Source of the DNA: an uncultured Lachnospiraceae bacterium
GTDB lineage: Bacteria; Bacillota; Clostridia; Lachnospirales; Lachnospiraceae
DNA: 64,000 bases
Direction: 5' to 3'
NCBI GenBank assembly: GCA_934330725.1
Contig: CAKRGM010000010.1
Span: 4,118-68,117, forward strand
Positions within the stretch are counted from its first letter, which is position 1; each line of letters opens with the position of its first letter. The notes beneath the pieces were generated by a model. That model made no database searches and was not told the DNA's origin. It saw only the letters and a program-made list of their open reading frames with translations. Positions 59,554-64,000 of the stretch are shown one piece after another. Position numbers and translations under genes: made by a program.

Positions 59554-60737
59554 TACTTATTTGTCTCCTCTCCATTAAGATATTTCTGAATTGTAATAAC
59601 ATCCTTATCACCACGTCCTGACAGGCACACAACTATTATCTGGTCCTTTGTCATTTCTTTCGCTGCTTTCAACGCATATGCAAGCGCATGTGCACTTTCA
59701 ATTGCCGGGATAATGCCTTCTTCCTTACACAGTTCAAGAAGTGCATCCATCGCTTCTTTATCAGTGATTGAAACATACTCAGCTTTCTTTGTATCCCTTA
59801 AATATGAGTGTTCAGGACCAACACCAGGGTAATCAAGACCTGCTGAAATTGAATGTGCAAGTTCTATATTACCATCATCATCCTGAAGCAGATAAGTTCT
59901 CATTCCATGAAGTATTCCCATTTTACCGAGTGCCATTGCAGATGCATGCTTTCCTGTTTCAACACCAAGTCCGCCAGCTTCGGCTCCAACAAGTTTTACG
60001 CCTGGTTCATCAACAAATTCAGCAAACATACCAATTGAATTTGATCCACCTCCGACACATGCTGTTACAAGATCCGGAAGTCTTCCTTCTTTCTCTAATA
60101 TCTGCTTTTTTGTCTCAACGCTTATTATTCTCTGGAATTCTTTTACCATCTTAGGATATGGATAAGGTCCTACAGCTGAACCGATAATATAAAATGTATC
60201 TTCTGCTCTTTCAGCCCATGTTCTTATTGCTTCATTTGTTGCATCCTTTAATGTTGCACTTCCTGTTGTTACCGGCTGTACTTTTGCACCGAGTAATTCC
60301 ATTCTGAATACATTTAACTTCTGTCTTTCAATATCTTCCGCACCCATATACACAGTACATTCCATACCAAACAGTGCTGCTACAGTTGCTGTTGCAACTC
60401 CATGCTGTCCTGCTCCTGTTTCTGCTATAACTTTCTTTTTACCCATTCTTTTAGCAAGAAGCACCTGTCCTATACAGTTGTTGATCTTATGTGCTCCTGT
60501 ATGGTTTAAATCCTCCCTTTTGAGATAAATCTTTGTACCATATTTTTTACTGAGCTTTTCAGCAAAGTAAAGTGGTGTTTCCCTTCCGACATATTCTTTT
60601 AAGTAGTACTTATAATCCTTTATAAATTCAGGATCATGAATAGCCTCCTCAAATGATTTGTCAAGCACTTCCAAAGTGTTCATTAATGACTCTGACACAT
60701 ACTGTCCACCAAAATCACCAAAGTATCTCTTATCCAT
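59553..60737 (-). CDS. trpB: Tryptophan synthase beta subunit
   Basis: TrpB condenses indole with serine using PLP. The 394-residue protein has the PLP lysine K84 in NHTGAHKINNCIG, the substrate loop ETGAGQHGVA, the glycine loop GGGSNSIGMF and SAGLDYPGVGPEHSY. It is intact and of canonical TrpB1 type. The ribosome binding site is GGAGG in ATGGAGGAAGAAAAATG. Upstream, instead of trpE/G/D/C/F, lie a structured leader and a decayed toxin/immunity region. Confidence 0.97.
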   Translation of the reverse strand: MDKRYFGDFGGQYVSESLMNTLEVLDKSFEEAIHDPEFIKDYKYYLKEYVGRETPLYFAEKLSKKYGTKIYLKREDLNHTGAHKINNCIGQVLLAKRMGKKKVIAETGAGQHGVATATVAALFGMECTVYMGAEDIERQKLNVFRMELLGAKVQPVTTGSATLKDATNEAIRTWAERAEDTFYIIGSAVGPYPYPKMVKEFQRIISVETKKQILEKEGRLPDLVTACVGGGSNSIGMFAEFVDEPGVKLVGAEAGGLGVETGKHASAMALGKMGILHGMRTYLLQDDDGNIELAHSISAGLDYPGVGPEHSYLRDTKKAEYVSITDKEAMDALLELCKEEGIIPAIESAHALAYALKAAKEMTKDQIIVVCLSGRGDKDVITIQKYLNGEETNK

Positions 60738-60890
60738 TTTTCTTCCTCCATAAAATAATTTTTAAATAGGCGTTTTTGAAACGCCGTAAGCTGCATAAAT
60801 ACAGCATTTTTATTACCAAATTCTGATTTCTTCTCGAAATCATTTCTATGCATCAACGGGCAGAACCCGTAAATACCCTTTTAAACCATA
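60738..60890 (-). other. Structured leader of trpB with several hairpins
   Basis: On the minus strand this leader holds GGCGTTTCAAAAACGCC near the gene, GCTGTATTTATGCAGC, GATTTCGAGAAGAAATC and ACGGGTTCTGCCCGT. No T-box or leader-peptide pattern is evident. The outermost piece (60846-60890) recurs at 62244-62290. Confidence 0.5.
60846..60890. repeat. Repeat shared with 62244-62290
   Basis: CAACGGGCAGAACCCGTAAA followed by TACCCTTTTAAACC matches ACAGGCAGAAATCGTAAATA followed by TCCTTTGACTG at 62250-62290, each preceded by a TCTATGCAT/ACTATACAG segment. It flanks immunity-like genes at both places and may mark where cassettes were exchanged. Confidence 0.5.
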
Positions 60891-61340
60891 TATTCACAAT
60901 AACTACAACTATTATGTTTAAACCCAAATTCTTTTATATCTTCATTTTCATGGTCCTTTCTTGCCAGCAGCTCTATTTCCTTTAATCTGGCATCTACACT
61001 TTGTACTTCATATTTATTTGCCTTATAGACAGCATATAACTTTACTTTTATAAGATCATCCAGTTCCTCCCACTCAGGCTCTGTTACATAATCTTCCTTG
61101 AATTCATTTTATACTTTTCATCAGCATTACCCAATTCAACTTTTTTGATATGTAGTTCTCCAAAATAAATAGTTGTCCAAAAATTCAAATCACATAACTC
61201 CAATGTTTTTTTGATATATACACTATCCCATTTTTTGTTTTATCACATTAAATTTATCACTTTTGAACATGTAAATACTTGTCATCGGTTCGATAGCATA
61301 TTTTCCTTATTTCAATTTTCCATTCTTCATTTTTAACCTC
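60891..61340 (-). pseudogene. Frameshifted immunity-like gene
   Basis: A protein can be followed on the minus strand through at least two frame changes: VKNEEWKIEIRKICYRTDDK...LHVQK, then YIKKTLELCDLNFWTTIYFG...ELGNADEKYK, then EDYVTEPEWEELDDLIKVKL...HNSCSYCEYMV and stop at 60891-60893. The last part is a continuous ~70-codon frame. It lies directly after the toxin-tip remnant and is of immunity-protein style. The family is not recognised. Confidence 0.6.
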
Positions 61341-61352
61341 TCTTACTCGATT

Positions 61353-61660
61353 TCATCCATACAATCTATGTGTTACATTTCCATCTTGGATAATCCACTC
61401 AAATCTTCCCACTACTCCATTTAATAAACCATCCATCTGATACAATGTTGTATTATTCAATGGGGTTTTAGTTGCATATCCATCATAATTGTCAACTATA
61501 TCATTAAAGCCGTGTGCTTGAGCTGTCGCAGGAAATTCTTTTACAATTTGAGGTTTGCCCGTTTTTTTCATTTATCTTGTAGATTGGATTTACATCATCT
61601 ACTTTCAAAGCACTTCCTGTTCTTGGACTATCTAAAATATCATTATATATGGTCAACAGG
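61353..61660 (-). pseudogene. Polymorphic toxin C-terminal tip, truncated and frameshifted
   Basis: The 3' part encodes KEFPATAQAHGFNDIVDNYD...LYQMDGLLNGVVGRFEWIIQ...VTHRLYG, which I recall as a widespread C-terminal domain of Firmicute polymorphic toxins. Upstream of MKKTGKPQ the protein continues in another frame as DPVDHIYNDILDSPRTG...VNPIYKINEKN. The shift falls in a run of seven A residues, near 61565. The N-terminal part of the toxin is absent. Confidence 0.6.
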
Positions 61661-61687
61661 GTCGCTTAAAAATCGTCAAGATAAATA

Positions 61688-62053
61688 TTACAAAAAATAT
61701 TTTTCTACTTCTTCACAATGTTTCAACGTGTTTTTTCCCATATATTGCTTACATTGTTCAAGAGTATAATGTCCTTCATCTGCTAATTGCTCTAATACTG
61801 TAAAATCTAAAACTTCTTTAATTTTTACATCTTCACATATTACCATATTCTCCAAAAATGAAAATACCTTATTTATTTCGATTCTTTTTTTATTCTGGAC
61901 GATATGAAGAATATATGGGACTATAACCATACCAAACACTATATGCATCCCATCAGTTTCATCTATCAAATTTTCTTTTTCTTTAACCTCAAAAAAAGAG
62001 TAGCCTTCTGGGATTTCTTCTTTAAAAGTTTTATATAGTTCATCATATTTCAT
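61688..62053 (-). CDS. DUF7674-like putative immunity protein
   Basis: This 121-residue acidic protein reads MKYDELYKTFKEEIPEGYSF and, in its second half, EINKVFSFLENMVICEDVKI and VLDFTVLEQLADEG...YMGKNTLKHCEEVEKYF. This pattern is close to proteins I recall as DUF7674, small helical proteins encoded next to polymorphic toxin genes. A toxin-like C-terminal fragment lies just upstream (62096-62191), so it is most likely the immunity partner of that cassette. Confidence 0.6.
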   Translation of the reverse strand: MKYDELYKTFKEEIPEGYSFFEVKEKENLIDETDGMHIVFGMVIVPYILHIVQNKKRIEINKVFSFLENMVICEDVKIKEVLDFTVLEQLADEGHYTLEQCKQYMGKNTLKHCEEVEKYFL

Positions 62054-62095
62054 ATACTATCACCTACCTAGCGCACTGTATAAATCTTCTAATTC

Positions 62096-62191
62096 TTAAC
62101 CAATAGCATCTACTAATCTTTTATCTACCCAATTGCCGCTCATTTGTTTTCCATATGAAAAATCAGAAAAAACCTCAGTTTCTTTCTCTGC
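62096..62191 (-). pseudogene. Short toxin-tip fragment upstream of the DUF7674-like gene
   Basis: On the minus strand, in the frame following a TAA at 62192-62194, the sequence encodes AEKETEVFSDFSYGKQMSGN, then WVDKRLVDAIG and stop. This is the size and place of a toxin C-terminal end, 43 bases before the immunity gene. No start codon or upstream domain is present. Confidence 0.45.
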
Positions 62192-62243
62192 TTAAAAACC
62201 ACATTAACCTTGATTAAATTGTTCCGATTTCTTTTTATAATCA

Positions 62244-62290
62244 TTACTATACAGCTACAGGCAGAAATCGTAAATATCCTTTGACTGCTA
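62244..62290. repeat. Second copy of the 60846 repeat
   Basis: See the entry at 60846. This copy lies between the 62096-62191 toxin fragment and the immunity gene at 62336, about 1.4 kb from the first copy, in the same orientation. Confidence 0.5.
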
Positions 62291-62335
62291 TGCTTTGTAG
62301 GTTGTTGGACGTCCGAAAGTATAACCCTAATAAAT

Positions 62336-62731
62336 TTAATTCCGAGTCCAAAATAATTCCAAGTTACTTTTTGAAATTTTTTCAATAAAAATATCCTTGC
62401 ATTCGATATGCATTTCCATAATAGACAAATCTAAATCCACTTTATAGAAATTGGCATTTTCACTTTCAAAAACAGAAATATCTTGTCCAAAATAACCAAG
62501 TTGCGATTTTCTCATATCCCTTACTTTAGTAATTTTTCTTCTATTAGCATCTGTTTTATATAATACCTTGTAGCAAGATGAAAAACATATTTTCCAACAA
62601 GTTTCCTCATCATTATCAATAAGCATTTCTACTTCATCTCCAAAATAAGATGCATTCAAATCCAATATCTCAGCATCCCAATAATCTGTTTCATCAATTA
62701 ATTTCTGTATTTCGTTATTCATCCTATTCAT
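62336..62731 (-). CDS. Putative immunity protein
   Basis: This 131-residue protein reads LIDETDYWDAEILDLNASYF, GDEVEMLIDNDEETCWKICF, a central CYKVLYKTDANRRKITKVRD, then QLGYFGQDISVFESENANFY and CKDIFIEK. It is of mixed alpha/beta composition with a net negative charge, like immunity proteins that follow polymorphic toxins. The toxin-tip fragment at 62744-62853 ends 13 bases before its start. The preferred ATG 62731 follows AAAGGAATTTG. The exact family is not recognised. Confidence 0.6.
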   Translation of the reverse strand: MNRMNNEIQKLIDETDYWDAEILDLNASYFGDEVEMLIDNDEETCWKICFSSCYKVLYKTDANRRKITKVRDMRKSQLGYFGQDISVFESENANFYKVDLDLSIMEMHIECKDIFIEKISKSNLELFWTRN

Positions 62732-62743
62732 CAAATTCCTTTC

Positions 62744-62853
62744 TAATCATTATAAGGTATATGACCTGTTGGGTCTTTAGGTGATACAACATTTCCATTA
62801 ATATCTAAAGGATTCTTAGAAGCTGCAGCTGATACCTTTGGTATCTTCACACC
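62744..62853 (-). pseudogene. Toxin C-terminal fragment cut by an IS110 remnant
   Basis: The minus strand encodes GVKIPKVSAAASKNPLDING, then NVVSPKDPTGHIPYND and stop at 62744. The frame has no start; at its 5' end (about 62850) it meets the plus-strand transposase fragment. The original toxin gene was thus interrupted or deleted there. The immunity gene follows. Confidence 0.55.
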
Positions 62854-63222
62854 ATTCCAGGAATCGGCATGGTTGGTGCTGCTACTATTCTTGCTGAAAT
62901 CGGTGATATAAGCAGATTTAAAAATTTCTCTGCATTAGTTGCCTTTGCAGGCATTGATCCAACTGTGCGTCAGTCGGGTGAATTTAACAGCACACATAAC
63001 CATATGTCAAAACGTGGTTCACCTTACTTAAGACATGCCATTTTTCTTGTTGCCACCACATGTTCTTTGTGTAATAGTCCCTTGAACGCCTATTACACAA
63101 AGAAACGTGACCAAGGTAAACATCACTTAACCGCCACTGGAGCTGTGGCAAGAAAACTTACTACCATAATCTATGCAGTATTACGGGATGGTAAGCCTTA
63201 TGAACCTAAGAAGTTCTGTTAA
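62851..63222 (+). mobile_element. IS110-family transposase, C-terminal fragment
   Basis: A 124-codon frame without a proper start encodes TIPGIGMVGAATILAEIGD, then FSALVAFAGIDPTVRQSGEF, KRGSPYLRHAIFLVATTC and VARKLTTIIYAVLRDGKP. This is the C-terminal (helix-hairpin-helix plus IS116/IS110/IS902) domain of an IS110-family DEDD transposase. The N-terminal catalytic domain is absent. The left edge is a clean junction with the toxin fragment; the right edge runs to about 63240-63290, where it may extend into the next immunity gene. Confidence 0.85.
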
Positions 63223-63244
63223 TGTCTGGTAGTAGGACTATGAT

Positions 63245-63535
63245 TTAAGCCTGCTTGTGGGGAGGCTTAGTTGTGATGTTCATTTTTTCTTCCATATTAT
63301 ACTCACGTTTTCCTGACAAACACTCTAAGAAATACAGCCATTCATTTTTGCCAACCTCTTCTTCGCCACTGGCATAATGTTTTAATGTAAAATAAGCATC
63401 TGTTATCAGTTCCTCGTCTGAGTCATATATTTTTTCACAATCAAAATTGTCAATTAAACATTCCATTAATACATATTTATCTATATCACCTTTTACAACT
63501 TTTTCTATTATTTTTTCTATTTCATTATGATACAT
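63245..63535 (-). CDS. Putative immunity protein
   Basis: This 96-residue acidic protein reads MYHNEIEKIIEKVVKGDIDK, LMECLIDNFDCEKIYDSDEE, DAYFTLKHYASGEEEVGKNE and WLYFLECLSGKREYN, with an all-helical, colicin-immunity-like look. The last ~12 residues (NITTKPPHKQA) are encoded by DNA adjoining the IS110 fragment and may not be original. AGGAG lies eight bases before ATG. It directly follows the toxin-like frame at 63549-64000. Confidence 0.6.
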   Translation of the reverse strand: MYHNEIEKIIEKVVKGDIDKYVLMECLIDNFDCEKIYDSDEELITDAYFTLKHYASGEEEVGKNEWLYFLECLSGKREYNMEEKMNITTKPPHKQA

Positions 63536-63548
63536 ATCAAACTCCTAA

Positions 63549-64000
63549 CTAATGCGACTTGTTTATCAATTGCCCAGATGATATTCTTACAGCATCAAAG
63601 TCTCTGTGAATAATATATCCCCTGGCATCTGTAACTTCATGAAGCAAATATTTTGTTCCCAATTCATCACTATACCTATATACCATAGAAGTTCCTCCTT
63701 CGGTAGATGCACGGGAACTCATTACCCTTTTATTCAACAATGAAAAATCTTCTCCTCTAGCTTCAATCTGTCCAATTTTATCTATTATGGCTTTATCTGT
63801 ATAAAATTTTCCATTTCGATTTTCAATATTAGTCAGAAAATCTGCTGTAGTATCATATTCCCCACTTGACTTCCCATAGCTGGTCTCACTTCCTCCTCCA
63901 GCAGCATCACCATCATCTCTGTTCTTCATCTCATCTAAGCTTTTCCGCCTGAAGTAATCTTTTTCCCTTAGCGAATATATCTCATTATAATCCACTTTAT
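63549..64000 (-). CDS. C-terminal part of a probable polymorphic toxin (window edge)
   Basis: The frame is open at the right edge and ends at 63549. It reads DYNEIYSLREKDYFRRKSLD, a Gly/Asp-rich linker (GDAAGGGSETSYGKSSGEY), then ADFLTNIENRNGKFYTDKAI, and EVTDARGYIIHRDFDAVRIS at the end. A GTG at 63995 could be a start but the frame continues upstream of it. The C-terminal ~80 residues form a compact domain of unknown type, and the following gene looks like its immunity partner. No secretion signal or N-terminal domain is visible within the window. Confidence 0.5.
   Translation of the reverse strand, partial: KVDYNEIYSLREKDYFRRKSLDEMKNRDDGDAAGGGSETSYGKSSGEYDTTADFLTNIENRNGKFYTDKAIIDKIGQIEARGEDFSLLNKRVMSSRASTEGGTSMVYRYSDELGTKYLLHEVTDARGYIIHRDFDAVRISSGQLINKSH

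Noticed and set aside
60738..60890. trpB leader as a tryptophan T-box or attenuator
   Set aside because: No T-box GGTGGxACCGCG-type sequence, no specifier and no Trp-rich leader peptide could be found.
62140..62385. 81-codon minus-strand frame between the immunity genes
   Set aside because: Overlaps the 62336 immunity gene and the short repeat in another frame; the toxin-tip frame at 62096-62191 explains the sequence better.
1..64000. tRNA or rRNA genes
   Set aside because: Apart from tmRNA, no T-arm GGTTCGAxTCC with a matching acceptor stem, and no rRNA-like sequence, was found on either strand.

Overview
The window is AT-rich chromosomal DNA from a low-GC anaerobic Firmicute, most likely a gut Lachnospiraceae (Roseburia/Agathobacter/Coprococcus-like Clostridia). 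Supporting signs are the secG-rnr-smpB-ssrA order, the cmk-ispH-rpsA order, a clostridial-type 6S RNA, a T-box leader on valS, DUF6465, CarD and scpA/scpB, and strong GGAG-type ribosome binding sites. Identifications rest on reading the translations and motifs; no database search was possible.

Layout. 1-8.4 kb: housekeeping genes, nearly all on the minus strand (mtaB end, thiI with its cysteine desulfurase, rsmE, prmA, an M18 aminopeptidase, scpB, scpA), with one plus-strand gene for an HPr-like protein that lacks the catalytic histidine. 8.6-20 kb: a YihY membrane protein, a SpoIID/LytB-domain protein, 6S RNA beside a sigma-70-like protein that has no region 4, a CgeB-like glycosyltransferase, acetyltransferases, a two-component system with a lipoprotein, and a TerB-like protein. 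20.2-30.5 kb: an accessory block with a GH127-type glycosidase and divergent AraC regulator, then a flavin/redox cluster (flavin reductase, two paralogous flavodoxin lipoproteins, aldo/keto reductases, esterase, DUF4405 membrane protein, LysR regulator). Several members of this cluster are visibly decaying. 30.8-44 kb: core genes (ssrA, smpB, rnr, secG, gpmI, rpsA, ispH, cmk) with a YprB-type nuclease, an orphan CheR, a YlmH protein, a flavoprotein and an uncharacterised ThyX-reminiscent protein behind a palindromic operator. 44-50 kb: a response regulator/histidine kinase/ABC transporter/FtsX permease module of the peptide-sensing type. 50-60.7 kb: aminotransferase, T-box-valS, polysaccharide deacetylase, MATE transporter, CarD, DUF6465, a second HPr-like protein without the histidine, and an isolated trpBA pair. 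60.9-64 kb: a decayed array of toxin C-terminal tips and immunity-like genes, interrupted by an IS110-family transposase fragment.

The most notable observations are: (1) a dispersed, structured repeat in at least four copies (6.8, 19.9, 34.2 and 36.4 kb), each ending in the ribosome binding site of the next gene; (2) two HPr-fold proteins that keep the regulatory serine but lack the phosphocarrier histidine, as in Crh; (3) the sigma-like protein directly upstream of 6S RNA; (4) the toxin-tip/immunity graveyard at the right end; (5) precise internal deletions and a nonsense codon in the redox cluster; (6) palindromic operators at 44.1 and 48.05 kb.
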